A stretch of 64,000 nt of DNA from Psychrobacillus sp044762745 (GTDB taxonomy: Bacteria; Bacillota; Bacilli; Bacillales_A; Planococcaceae): contig NZ_JBIWEX010000008.1 in assembly GCF_044762745.1 (NCBI RefSeq), forward strand, positions 1-64,000. Reading direction: 5' to 3'. How positions within the stretch are numbered: position 1 is the first letter of the stretch; each line of letters starts with the position of its first letter. Made by a program: the position numbers and the translations under genes. Below, in pieces: positions 16,018 through 25,267 of this stretch. The notes beneath the pieces are model-generated. The model was not told where the DNA came from. It worked only from the letters and a program-made list of their open reading frames with translations, and ran no database searches.

Positions 16018-19000
16018 TGCAAAATCTTCCTCTCCATCTTACATAATGGGAGTTGTACTTTCGTCGTATTCCCATTTAACGTATAATGTCCAAATCCAAG
16101 TGGTAATTCGGCTTCTTTTCGCTCATAAGCTAATGTGTATAATGTTTGTTCGGACTTTTTCATATAAAGAATTGCTTGACGAATAAGTTTTAGTTCATTC
16201 GTGAATGCGTCATAGCCTTTTGTCAATTCTGCATTATTCCCGGAAACAATGACATTAAATCCTAAGTGTGCATAATTTTTCATCAGTTTTGAAAGTCGAT
16301 CTTGAATGCCGCTATCTGCAACTTGTAAAAATCTTGTGTATCCATCTATGACAAAATAAGAAAGAACTATATCCATATGCGTATTTCCTTGTTGCACTTT
16401 TTCCACATATATTCTTTCCACATCTGCATAATATTGCTCCGCACGAGAAATCCATTCAACCAAATTCTCTTTTGTTTCTAAATAATCAATAGCCGCTTCA
16501 TCCGAAAACATCGATAATCCCCGGTCAAATGAATCAAAAATGGCTATAAATCCTGTTTTCTGTTCCTTTAACGTAGTGATCATCCAACGGAGCGTATTTG
16601 TTTTTCCTCGTTGCACTTGCCCAACAAGTAAACAGTGACGATTTTTCATAAAATCGATGGCCATTGGAAGCACAGTTTCTTCATCTAATCCGATTGGAAC
16701 AACCCCATCTTGTTGTTTGGCTTCCAAATAGGCGGCAAAATGGATAGAAGTCAACTCAAGCGGCAACATCGCGATAGGACTTGGAACTGCTTCCTTGTGG
16801 TATTTATCCTGCAATACTCGAATGGTACGTTTCAGCGATTCTAATACTTCCAAGTCATCTGTACCTTTTGCAGGAAGGAAAATTTGCGTAAAATAGGCAT
16901 CCTCTTTTTTCAAGATGGCTCTACCCGGGAAAGGTTCTAAGTTAAAAGGAACACGACCAATGACTGTAAATGCTTCAGTAGCATCCAATAAGTAATGGAC
17001 AACCTTCGTTTTTAAGTTATTCATGAGCGATTGTCTAACAGATTGAACCCTTGTTGCAGCTACAAACAAATAGATGCCGAGTGATTGACCATCTCTACCG
17101 AATTGAATAAGTTGCGATTCCAGTTCTTCCATTTCTTCACGGACGATATCATAGTTATCTACTACTAAATAAATAAATGGTAATTTTTCTGCAGACAGCT
17201 TGTTATACATATGGATGTTGCTCACTTCTCTTTGTTGGAAAGCGATCTTTCTTTTTGCGATTTCTTCTTTTATTCGTTTGATGAGTTTTTCTCGTTTAAG
17301 TTCTTCATCTATTGTGAAGTAATCCGCTGTTTGCGGGAGTTGTTTAAGCGGAAGTAACGATCCATTACCATAATCCAAAATATAGAAGTTTGCTTCACTC
17401 GGTGTTAATTGTTCGGCTATTCCAAGGAGGACGGTAAGCAATGTATACGATTTGCCATATCCGGAAGAACCGAATACCCCTAAATTTCCATCTTTCGTCC
17501 AGTCGTAGTTCACTTCTGTTTGACTTTGCTTTTCGGGTTCATCGATCATGCCGATTGGGATTCCTTTTTGTAATGGAACATTCGCGACTTGTTTTTCCAT
17601 TCGAAGTGCGAGCGGTGGCAACCAAGGACTCGCTAATTTCCGGATGTTTAGCGATTTTGTCGTTTCGGCAATTTTAGCTGTGACAGCTTCTATTTCCGTT
17701 ATGCCGCTTGATTTTTTCTTGCCATTTGTTGCTATACCGGAGAGCGGATAAAGTCCGAGATCTGTGACGATCGCCACATCATCTTCGCCTTCTAATACTT
17801 CCTCCATATAGGCTGCTCCACTCCATGCAGACTGGAATAATTCATACACTTCGTTGTTCCCAACTTGTAAGTACCCTCGACCAGTTACTGTAATCGATGC
17901 GGCATCACTGTTTTTTAATATTTCTTTACTATCCGATGCATCCTGTACTTTCAACGCCACACGGAAACGAGCGTTACTCCAGATTTGGTCATCGATAATG
18001 CCCCCTGGTTTTTGTGTTGCTAAAATAAGATGCACACCGAGGCTTCGGCCAATTCGTGCAGTACTCACAAGCTCACGAATAAATTCCGGTTCCTCACTTT
18101 TCAACTCCGCAAACTCATCGGAAATTAGAAACAAATGCGGCAATGGCTCCACTGCCTTACCAGCTTTATATAATGTTGTGTAGTCATCAATATGCGTAAC
18201 GGTGTACGTATCAAATAGACGCTGCCTTCTTTTCAATTCACTATTAATAGAAGCAAGTGCACGCATACTAAAGTTTTTACTTCCTTCGATATTCGTAATC
18301 GTCCCTAAAAGATGTGGAATTTGTTTAAAAGGCTGCGCCATTCCCCCACCTTTATAATCGATTAAAAGAAAAGCCACTTCGTGCGGATGAAATTGTACTG
18401 CTAGCGATAAAATATACGTCTGTAAAAATTCACTTTTACCAGATCCAGTAGTACCGGCGAGTAACCCGTGGGGACCATGTGCTTTTTCATGTAAATTCAA
18501 GCGAACAAGTTCATCTTTTCCTTTGAAGCCAATTGGTACAGCTAATGATTTGGCTGATTCGTTCATTGTCCAATTGTGACTAATCGGCACATCTGCTACA
18601 TCTCTGACTCCGAACATTTCTAAAAAACTAACGGAATCAGGAATTGAATTTTTTATTCCAATTTGATGATTCAGTGTTCTTAACATGCGTGCAAAGCGTT
18701 CATTTGTCGATTGATCATATGCATCTAAGCGAAATGGGATTTCCACCGCCTTTCCAGCCTCGATCAAAATTTCTCCTTCTTGTTCATTTACATAGCGGAC
18801 AAGTGTATGAACATTTTCCGTCATACGCTCTTGCGCTGATTCCGCAAAAATAACGGAAATGCCAAGCTCCTTTGTATTTTTGCTTTCTAAGTACTCTAAA
18901 ATAACATGCTCTGCAAGTAACGAATAATCAGAAATGATGAAAATGAGATGAGGTGCGAACTTCACTTTTCCTTTCATTTCATCTGCATCACGCTCACGAA

Positions 19001-20504
19001 TGAGTTCATATAAAGAAGAAAGTAACTGATCCCGCGTTTCTTCGTTATGGATTAGCCCTCTCGCATGCATATGTGGAAGCTTGAAATGCGGCAACCACTT
19101 CATCCATTCAAATCTTTCGTATTCCTCGTGGTTAAAAACATAAATAAATCTCGTATCATGATAACTATGTGAAAATGCGAGCTGACCGATCAGCTGATGC
19201 AATTCTCGTTTCATAATCGACTCTTTTCCGATAAGACCTAATATTCCTTCCGAGAGATTAGTTGTGATCGGTGCTTTGGGAATTTCTTTATATACAGCTT
19301 CCATTCGCTGTGCTTGTTCTAGCAAATCATCAATTTCTCTATTCGCTAGATCACCTGATGAGAGTTTAACTTCATAGCTAGCAGGAATAGTACCTGTACC
19401 AAGTCGAAACTCTAAAAAGTCATGACTTTCTAATGTACGTTCCCAAATCCTCCTAGAGAGTGCTTTCGTCATTTGTTTCATTTCTTCAAATGGTGGGAAG
19501 TGATAGGCTAAAACGCGTTTCTGTTTTTCCGAGAGTTCATACAATTCCTGACGGATATTTTCCAGATAAGCAGTATAAACGCGAAGTCTTTTCTCGGCAT
19601 TTAACTTCCGCTTTTTGCGATCTTTGAAATATTGAACGGTCGACATGACTAAAACTGCTACGAACATCGCCATCGAAATGATGATGAAGCTTCCTCTTGG
19701 TATGAAGTAAGCAACGAGCCCAAGGACAATGAGCATAACAAGTGGGAGTGCAATGATTAACAATAAACTGCGTCCGTTATCATCACTTTCCTGTGTCGGG
19801 AAAGATATCGACACTTTGTCTTCAGGCAAATCATAAATCATTCGAGGCGTTCTTCTATAATCTGGGTACATCTGGTACAGTTCTGATTTCGGTACTTCGA
19901 TTTCAGCAACAGTTGTTTCATAGTTACTGGACGTTATAACTTCCAACCGATCTCGCTCGATTAGTTTTATCTCCATAAATGCCCACTGGATAACATCTCC
20001 GATCTGAAGGACTTTATTCGTCTCACATTGTTTTCCATTCACATATAAAGGACAACCAAACTCTTTTTTAATAATCCATCCAGTAGCTATTTTGTTTAAG
20101 GAGAAATGACCCGATTCCACTTTTGGGAATTGAACGTTTTTTCGTTGGAATGTGACAGTGTCTAGTTTAGTAGAGAAAGATACTTCCTGTTCATAGTCTA
20201 TAAAGTAAGTCTTGGAGGTGATAGGTGTCGAAGAAGTATATAAATGTAGTAGCTTATCTTGTTGTTCGATCAATAAATCCTCTTCGTTCGATAACTTGCC
20301 CACATACCCTTTTTCATTGTATAGGGTAAGATAATTGTCTTCTTTTTTTACTATAAAATGTCCATTTTTAAATGGATACGATTGAATCGTGACATCATCT
20401 TCTATCCTCGGACCTATTGTAAAGGAGTTTAAATCCTCTTCCTCCAAACAAATCCGCTGATAATCTTCCCCGTAAAACAACCATAATTGCAGCAATGCGT
20501 ACAC
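16014..20504 (-). CDS. essC: T7SS ATPase EssC/YukBA (FtsK/SpoIIIE family)
   Basis: 1496 residues, the full fused YukB-YukA form. N-terminal forkhead-associated-like domains (about 1-190) are followed by two TM helices (about 245-295) and three P-loop ATPase domains: GTTGSGKSEFLQ near residue 685, GSSGYGKSYTLL near 1015 and VGQVQRGKTNTL near 1295. It is the motor that recruits and drives EsxA and LXG substrates across the membrane. The GTG at 20504 overlaps the AAGAAGG site, so a TTG at 20495 may be the true start. It lies 17 bases after essB. Confidence 0.93.
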   Translation of the reverse strand: MYALLQLWLFYGEDYQRICLEEEDLNSFTIGPRIEDDVTIQSYPFKNGHFIVKKEDNYLTLYNEKGYVGKLSNEEDLLIEQQDKLLHLYTSSTPITSKTYFIDYEQEVSFSTKLDTVTFQRKNVQFPKVESGHFSLNKIATGWIIKKEFGCPLYVNGKQCETNKVLQIGDVIQWAFMEIKLIERDRLEVITSSNYETTVAEIEVPKSELYQMYPDYRRTPRMIYDLPEDKVSISFPTQESDDNGRSLLLIIALPLVMLIVLGLVAYFIPRGSFIIISMAMFVAVLVMSTVQYFKDRKKRKLNAEKRLRVYTAYLENIRQELYELSEKQKRVLAYHFPPFEEMKQMTKALSRRIWERTLESHDFLEFRLGTGTIPASYEVKLSSGDLANREIDDLLEQAQRMEAVYKEIPKAPITTNLSEGILGLIGKESIMKRELHQLIGQLAFSHSYHDTRFIYVFNHEEYERFEWMKWLPHFKLPHMHARGLIHNEETRDQLLSSLYELIRERDADEMKGKVKFAPHLIFIISDYSLLAEHVILEYLESKNTKELGISVIFAESAQERMTENVHTLVRYVNEQEGEILIEAGKAVEIPFRLDAYDQSTNERFARMLRTLNHQIGIKNSIPDSVSFLEMFGVRDVADVPISHNWTMNESAKSLAVPIGFKGKDELVRLNLHEKAHGPHGLLAGTTGSGKSEFLQTYILSLAVQFHPHEVAFLLIDYKGGGMAQPFKQIPHLLGTITNIEGSKNFSMRALASINSELKRRQRLFDTYTVTHIDDYTTLYKAGKAVEPLPHLFLISDEFAELKSEEPEFIRELVSTARIGRSLGVHLILATQKPGGIIDDQIWSNARFRVALKVQDASDSKEILKNSDAASITVTGRGYLQVGNNEVYELFQSAWSGAAYMEEVLEGEDDVAIVTDLGLYPLSGIATNGKKKSSGITEIEAVTAKIAETTKSLNIRKLASPWLPPLALRMEKQVANVPLQKGIPIGMIDEPEKQSQTEVNYDWTKDGNLGVFGSSGYGKSYTLLTVLLGIAEQLTPSEANFYILDYGNGSLLPLKQLPQTADYFTIDEELKREKLIKRIKEEIAKRKIAFQQREVSNIHMYNKLSAEKLPFIYLVVDNYDIVREEMEELESQLIQFGRDGQSLGIYLFVAATRVQSVRQSLMNNLKTKVVHYLLDATEAFTVIGRVPFNLEPFPGRAILKKEDAYFTQIFLPAKGTDDLEVLESLKRTIRVLQDKYHKEAVPSPIAMLPLELTSIHFAAYLEAKQQDGVVPIGLDEETVLPMAIDFMKNRHCLLVGQVQRGKTNTLRWMITTLKEQKTGFIAIFDSFDRGLSMFSDEAAIDYLETKENLVEWISRAEQYYADVERIYVEKVQQGNTHMDIVLSYFVIDGYTRFLQVADSGIQDRLSKLMKNYAHLGFNVIVSGNNAELTKGYDAFTNELKLIRQAILYMKKSEQTLYTLAYERKEAELPLGFGHYTLNGNTTKVQLPLCKMERKILQ

Positions 20505-20521
20505 CTTCTTTCTGTCTGCTC

Positions 20522-21697
20522 TTAACTTTTAGCTTCCTCTTCTTGTTCCATCAGCTTTTTGTATTCTGCTACTTCTCTATCTATCTCATCTAAAATCGTC
20601 TGCATCTCTTCACCTGATAATTTCCGATCCGCTTTGACTTCTTCGCGTCTTTTCAATAATCCATACGTAATTAGCTCGCCGTCTTCCATCGACCTAGCCA
20701 GATCTACTGCATTTTCTGCTTCTCCTCGATTAATATAAATCCAAAACATTAAATAATCGGCATCCGTTTGCAATGTAATATTAGACAATACATTCTTTTT
20801 CTGTTCTTCATCTAATCGTTCATTGGTCACAGAAGCGTAAGCTAGTTCGTACAGCACAACATAAGGCATAGACTGCACACGATATGGACTTAACTGTGTA
20901 ACAACTTGGCTGTAATTCTGGCCCAAAAAGTATTCATGGCTAAGGGTATATGCTTCGTTTTTTGGCTTTTCGTGTACGAAATAAATAATAGTAAAAATAA
21001 TTGCAGGAATAATGAGCACTCCAAGCGCTAGTGAAAGCCATTTCGTTATAGTCCATTTCTTTCTTGGGAGTTTTATATTTGATTGTTCCTTTATATCCAA
21101 TTGCGCTAGTTGCTGACCGATAAATTCAAGGAAGGACTCTCTATCTTTCATCGACATTAGTTTTGCACCAATTTCTTTTAACTCGAGAATCTCCGAGTAT
21201 TTCAAATACTCCTCAAAAGTAAACGAGGCGTCTATTGCAGCAGCAACAACCGCTTTCGTCTCTAGCCAAACTTGCTCCGTATTTGTTTCAAATGGCGGCA
21301 AGCTTCCCATCACCCCGTAATACAAAAATACAGGCTCCATCCCTCTGCTATACACTATATTTTCCGGACAAACGATTAAATTCAAACGGGGATACGGATG
21401 AGCATATACCTTTTCTACGAGTTGATAGGCAAACATCCACCTCCATTTTTCATCTTCCAAATGCATGTCACTAAATCGCTTAAAGGAAGTCGGTATCGTT
21501 GCTTGAATGATCAGTTCATCATCCGTTATGGCAATGTCCTTTGCGATTTTTGGACTCACTTCTTTTAGAAAAATAATTTCTTCTGTTCGTTTAAAGCCGA
21601 CCCGTTCTTTTTGGAAGACGAATGTAGTTTTATTTTCTTCTTCATTTATTTCTGCACCTATCCGATTTTTTAAATATGTATGTGCATTATTCGCCAT
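20522..21697 (-). CDS. essB: T7SS pseudokinase component EssB/YukC
   Basis: 391 residues from the ATG at 21697 (AAGGAG ten bases upstream); an in-frame start 12 codons earlier would overlap yukD and lacks a site. There is an N-terminal pseudokinase-like cytosolic domain (about 1-210), a single TM helix (about 216-238, LSLALGVLIIPAIIFTIIYFV) and a helical extracytoplasmic domain ending in a Glu-rich tail. This matches EssB/YukC, which bridges YukD and the EssC motor. It is 13 bases after yukD and 17 before essC. Confidence 0.9.
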   Translation of the reverse strand: MANNAHTYLKNRIGAEINEEENKTTFVFQKERVGFKRTEEIIFLKEVSPKIAKDIAITDDELIIQATIPTSFKRFSDMHLEDEKWRWMFAYQLVEKVYAHPYPRLNLIVCPENIVYSRGMEPVFLYYGVMGSLPPFETNTEQVWLETKAVVAAAIDASFTFEEYLKYSEILELKEIGAKLMSMKDRESFLEFIGQQLAQLDIKEQSNIKLPRKKWTITKWLSLALGVLIIPAIIFTIIYFVHEKPKNEAYTLSHEYFLGQNYSQVVTQLSPYRVQSMPYVVLYELAYASVTNERLDEEQKKNVLSNITLQTDADYLMFWIYINRGEAENAVDLARSMEDGELITYGLLKRREEVKADRKLSGEEMQTILDEIDREVAEYKKLMEQEEEAKS

Positions 21698-21710
21698 CTT
21701 CTTAACTCCT

Positions 21711-21950
21711 TCAAATGATTTCGATTCGATCACCAGTCGTAATGCCGCAATGCGCGAGCGTTAAATGACCAGGAAATAATCTGTCTTTGTTTACTACACG
21801 CACCCAATGACCTTCTCGTGGAGTTTTGGAAATTGCTTTTGCCTGCCACGCTATATCAATCATTTTTTTCATCGTATAATAATCGGACAACCTAAGATCC
21901 ATCACATCGCCTTCGTAATTACATAAATCTATCGTAATTTCTATATACAT
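21711..21950 (-). CDS. yukD: T7SS ubiquitin-like protein YukD/EsaB
   Basis: 79 residues from the ATG at 21950, which has GGGGTGA upstream; the longer in-frame extension runs into esxA and is not plausible. The beta-grasp pattern is visible: MYIEITIDLCNYEG, a central helix YYTMKKMIDIAW, and the end LTLAHCGITTGDRIEII. This is the usual size of YukD/EsaB, a ubiquitin-fold component. It sits between esxA and essB, as in Bacillus subtilis yukEDCB. A hairpin separates it from esxA. Confidence 0.88.
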   Translation of the reverse strand: MYIEITIDLCNYEGDVMDLRLSDYYTMKKMIDIAWQAKAISKTPREGHWVRVVNKDRLFPGHLTLAHCGITTGDRIEII

Positions 21951-21968
21951 AATTTCACCCCAATGAAG

Positions 21969-22000
21969 GAAAAAGCGCCTTCCTTTGTGGAACGACGCTC
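21969..22000 (-). terminator. Imperfect hairpin with T run between esxA and yukD
   Basis: On the minus strand AGCGTCGTTCC...GGAAGGCGCTTTTT forms an imperfect stem (AGCG/CGCT plus TTCC/GGAA) around a five-base loop, followed by five T residues. It lies inside the operon after the esxA stop. A leaky terminator or RNA-processing hairpin here would give more esxA mRNA than mRNA for the machinery, as T7SS operons often need. Confidence 0.5.
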
Positions 22001-22029
22001 TACTATTTGTTTCTTCCGAGTTGGAAGAG

Positions 22030-22323
22030 TTACCCGCGGATTTGACTTGCAATCTGTTGGTCCGCATCTTGCAACGCTTGACCAGCACGGCTTAATTGAA
22101 TTCCTACTTCACTTAAAAGTTCACGCATTTCGTTAAAATGGGGTTTAAGTCTCTCATATTGCTCAGCAAATGCTGCACTTGAAGAACCTTCCCACATAGA
22201 TTGCAATTCTCCAATCATGCCGTCTAAACGACCAATTTGAGATCCAACTTCTCCTGATTCATGGTTGTAGCGAGAAGCCATTGCATCTAGTTCTGCTGGT
22301 GTTACGCGAATAATTCCTGACAT
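22030..22323 (-). CDS. esxA: WXG100 secreted protein EsxA/YukE
   Basis: 97 residues from the ATG at 22323, with GGGAG about nine bases upstream; the longer frame at 22359 has no site. It is a helical hairpin with the W-x-G motif in the turn (SMWEGSSS, Trp about 44) and a hydrophilic C-terminus with no signal peptide, the classic YukE/EsxA substrate. It is the first gene of the T7SS operon; the 780 bases upstream are gene-free. Confidence 0.95.
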   Translation of the reverse strand: MSGIIRVTPAELDAMASRYNHESGEVGSQIGRLDGMIGELQSMWEGSSSAAFAEQYERLKPHFNEMRELLSEVGIQLSRAGQALQDADQQIASQIRG

Positions 22324-23086
22324 TCCATACATCTCCCTTTTTTTGAAATTTTGTGTCATTTATAAAATAACTGTATTGGGAAGCATTTAAAGATATGCGT
22401 AATGCTCTATCGTTTAGCAACTCCCAACACAGATACTTCCGCTGTTTCATTGTCTCTATAATCCAATCTCTCTATTCCCCAATTTAATAGACTAATAAAC
22501 ATGAAATATTCAAAATTAGAAGAAAATTTTTAAGGCATCAAAACAAATGGATAAATATTCATAAATTAACACCTAACTTTTCCTTAATATAATAAATAAC
22601 ACTACTAGTAGGGGAACGTCAAAGTGACAATATTTACATAAAAATTTTCATAGTTCCATAAACTCAAGGACTTATGTCATGTCATTTTAATAATGGAAAC
22701 AATTTGATACTTTTTTTATTTCGTTTTCTGAAATATTCATCCAAATAGCAAAAATTCATAATCATAAAATAAAACTAGTACTTTTTAATCATTTTATATC
22801 AGAATTATCAAAAAATACTTCAATGTAAAGATACTCAATACTATGGTTTAAAATAGAACTAGTTGCGGCGGGACGACTCACTAAATCCATTAAATGGTTG
22901 AACGAGACATAATATGCTGTGAACGCGACAAAATCCCTCCGAACATGACAAACTGGAAGCTGAACGCGACAAAGCAACAGCCGAACACGAAAAACAATCT
23001 AGCAAGTTTAGGCGGGCTCTATTGAGCATTATTCCTAAAATGTGGCATATATTATGTTCCTATACTTTAAATTTCCTAAAATATGA
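22324..23086. other. Gene-free region upstream of the T7SS operon
   Basis: About 760 bases with no credible coding region. The left half is very AT-rich and should hold the T7SS promoter, though I see no convincing -35/-10 pair. The right half contains the five-unit 21-bp array B (22901-23004), then the terminator of the neighbouring acyl-CoA operon. A short open frame at 22789-22977 runs through the repeats and is not credible. Confidence 0.65.
22901..23004. repeat. 21-bp-period degenerate array B (core AACGCGACAAA)
   Basis: Five units start at 22901, 22922, 22942, 22963 and 22984 (spacings 21, 20, 21, 21). The cores are AACGAGACA, AACGCGACA, AACATGACA, AACGCGACA and AACACGAAA, each followed by about 12 variable bases. 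The core is the same as in array C at 36398, about 13 kb away. The one 20-base spacing breaks any reading frame, so this is not a coding repeat. Confidence 0.75.
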
Positions 23087-23125
23087 AAAAAGCAAGGGGA
23101 AAAGTGAAATCCTTTTCTCCTTGCT
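23087..23125 (-). terminator. Terminator of the acyl-CoA operon
   Basis: GCAAGGGGAAAAG (23092-23104) pairs with CTTTTCTCCTTGC (23112-23124) with one G-T wobble and a seven-base loop. An A run on the plus strand before it gives the T tail on the minus strand. It lies about 15 bases past the stop of the nitronate monooxygenase-like gene. Confidence 0.8.
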
Positions 23126-23138
23126 TCTTATAAACCGC

Positions 23139-24059
23139 TTATTTGCTCAGCTCCGACTTAACGCCTGCAACCATTTTCGCTTCTTCATACTCTTTTATAA
23201 GTCGTTCAACAATTACCGCTGTACTGTCTATTGATTTAATCGTTGTTACGCCGTGACCTGCTGACCATATATCTCGCCAAGCCTTCACATCAACCATATG
23301 AGATAAGTCCACGGAGTCACGCGGCTTCAGACTTGTAGGATCAATATTATTTTTTAATAAACTAGGGATTAAATAATTCGCATTTACCCCGCTAAAGGAG
23401 TCCGTATATAAAATATCGGAAATCGTTGAATCGACAAGCATCTCTTTATACGCTGGAATTGCTACACTTTCCTCCACCGCGATAAATTTCGTTCCCATAT
23501 AAGCAAAATCTGCTCCCATTATTTGAGCTGCTAATATATCTTTCCCACTTGAAATACCACCTGCTAAAACAGTATAACCATCCCAAAACTCTCGAACAGC
23601 ATCTAAAAATGCAAATGAGTTTAGTGTTCCCGCGTGTCCACCCGCTCCCGCACAAACTAAAATAAGCCCATCAACCCCAGCTTCAGCAGCTTTTTTCGCA
23701 TGTTTAACCGTAATGACATCCGAAAACACTAACCCACCATAGGCATGTACAACTTCTGTAACCGCTCCAGGATGCCCTAAAGAAACGATTACTACCGGTG
23801 GCTCATATTTGCGTATTAACTCCAAATCGGTTTCCTGTCGCTTATTCGTTTTATGTGCAATGAAATTCACGGCCCATGGTTCAGTTGGTAGAGCAGACTT
23901 TAATTCCGCCAGCATCTCTTCGCATTTCTCTTCCGTTCGTGCATTAAGTAGTGGTATGGAACCAACTACTCCATGTCGACAAGATGCAATAACTGATTCT
24001 GTACTAGATACTAAAAACATTGGTGCTACAATTACTGGAAGGTTTAAATTAGTGAACAT
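23139..24059 (-). CDS. Nitronate monooxygenase / 2-nitropropane dioxygenase-like flavoenzyme
   Basis: 306 residues, an FMN-binding TIM barrel of the NMO family. Visible are NLPVIVAPMFLVSST at the N-terminus, VCAGAGGHAG near residue 137 (the catalytic His region), LAGGISSGKDILAAQIMGAD about 166-185 and the phosphate-binding YMGTKFIAVEES. In fatty-acid operons such proteins may oxidise nitronates or act as enoyl reductase-like flavoenzymes; the substrate here is not known. It is the last gene of the operon, 14 bases after the thiolase, with AGGAGG upstream. Confidence 0.8.
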   Translation of the reverse strand: MFTNLNLPVIVAPMFLVSSTESVIASCRHGVVGSIPLLNARTEEKCEEMLAELKSALPTEPWAVNFIAHKTNKRQETDLELIRKYEPPVVIVSLGHPGAVTEVVHAYGGLVFSDVITVKHAKKAAEAGVDGLILVCAGAGGHAGTLNSFAFLDAVREFWDGYTVLAGGISSGKDILAAQIMGADFAYMGTKFIAVEESVAIPAYKEMLVDSTISDILYTDSFSGVNANYLIPSLLKNNIDPTSLKPRDSVDLSHMVDVKAWRDIWSAGHGVTTIKSIDSTAVIVERLIKEYEEAKMVAGVKSELSK

Positions 24060-24073
24060 GCTATTTTTCCTCC

Positions 24074-25255
24074 TTATACTCGCTCAATAACAACCGCGAT
24101 CCCTTGTCCGCCGCCAATACATAAACTTGCTACGCCGTATTTCAATCCTCTATTTTTCAATTCATATGCTAACGAAAGCAGAATCCGCGTTCCGCTTGCC
24201 CCAACTGGATGACCTAAAGCGATTGCACCGCCGTTGACATTTGTTTTGTCACGATCAAGTCCTAATGCTTTTTCAACAGATAAATATTGGGAAGCAAATG
24301 CTTCATTCACTTCGATTAAATCCATATCCTCTAATCGTAGATCCGCTTTTTCTAAAGCTTGCCTGATTGCTGGAACTGGTCCAATTCCCATAATAGTAGG
24401 ATCGACTCCTACTACACTCCAAGAAACGATTTTAGCAATCGGCTTTAGTCCATTTTCCGTTACTGCTTTTTCACTAGCAATAATAATAGATGCAGCACCG
24501 TCGTTTATTCCGCTTGCGTTACCTGGTGTTACCGTTCCATCTTTTTTAAAGGAAGGTCTTAATGTGGCCAACTTTTCAGTTGTGACATCCGCTTTGATAT
24601 GTTCATCCCGAGATACAACTATCGTTCCTTTTCGAGTTGGTACTTCTACAGCGACAATCTCTTTCGAAAAAACACCATTGTCGCGTGCCGTGGCTGCTCG
24701 TTTTTGACTAAGCAGTGCGAATTCATCTTGTTCCTCGCGAGATAGGTCATATTGTTCTGCTAGTTTTTCTGCTGTCATTCCCATACCACTGCCAACATAT
24801 TCATCTGTAAGAGTTGAGAGGACCATATCTGCATACACAACGGAGCCCATTTTGGAAGTATTAAACCGTGCGTTGAAATTTGCATATGGAGCCATCGACA
24901 TATTTTCTGCTCCACCTGCTAAAACAATGTCTGCTTCGTTCAATAAAATTAATTGCGCTGCAGAAACAATCGACTGTGCTCCGGAACCACATAAGCGGTT
25001 CACATTATACGCAGGAACCTCCACTGGAATCCCCGCTTTTAATGCAATATGCCGAGATAAAAAAGAAGCATTTGTACTCGAGTGAATCACATTTCCATAA
25101 ATAACATGATCCACTTGAGTTGCATCCACTTTTGCGCGTTTCAACGCTTCTACCGCCGTTGCTGCACCTAAATCATCTGCTTTCACTTGTGCAAAAGAAC
25201 CTCCAAAACTAGTAAACGCGGTTCTAGCACCATCTACCATATAAACGGAACTCAT
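24074..25255 (-). CDS. Thiolase (acetyl-CoA C-acyltransferase)
   Basis: 393 residues, standard length for a type II thiolase, which cleaves 3-ketoacyl-CoA (or condenses two acetyl-CoA). The active-site residues are present: the nucleophilic Cys in NRLCGSGAQS (about 88), ALGHPVGASG (His about 349) and SLCIGGGQG (Cys about 379), plus NEAFASQY. It lies 12 bases after the acyl-CoA ligase and 14 before the NMO gene, completing a beta-oxidation-type set. No enoyl-CoA hydratase or 3-hydroxyacyl-CoA dehydrogenase is in this operon, so those steps are encoded elsewhere. Confidence 0.92.
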   Translation of the reverse strand: MSSVYMVDGARTAFTSFGGSFAQVKADDLGAATAVEALKRAKVDATQVDHVIYGNVIHSSTNASFLSRHIALKAGIPVEVPAYNVNRLCGSGAQSIVSAAQLILLNEADIVLAGGAENMSMAPYANFNARFNTSKMGSVVYADMVLSTLTDEYVGSGMGMTAEKLAEQYDLSREEQDEFALLSQKRAATARDNGVFSKEIVAVEVPTRKGTIVVSRDEHIKADVTTEKLATLRPSFKKDGTVTPGNASGINDGAASIIIASEKAVTENGLKPIAKIVSWSVVGVDPTIMGIGPVPAIRQALEKADLRLEDMDLIEVNEAFASQYLSVEKALGLDRDKTNVNGGAIALGHPVGASGTRILLSLAYELKNRGLKYGVASLCIGGGQGIAVVIERV

Positions 25256-25267
25256 TTCTTTTCCCCC

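Noticed and set aside
22789..22977. Short minus-strand frame in the gap upstream of esxA
   Set aside because: It runs through the 21-bp array, has no ribosome binding site and no homology pattern.
24234..24707. Plus-strand open frame inside the thiolase gene
   Set aside because: It is a Ser/Thr-rich shadow of the thiolase frame with no support of its own.
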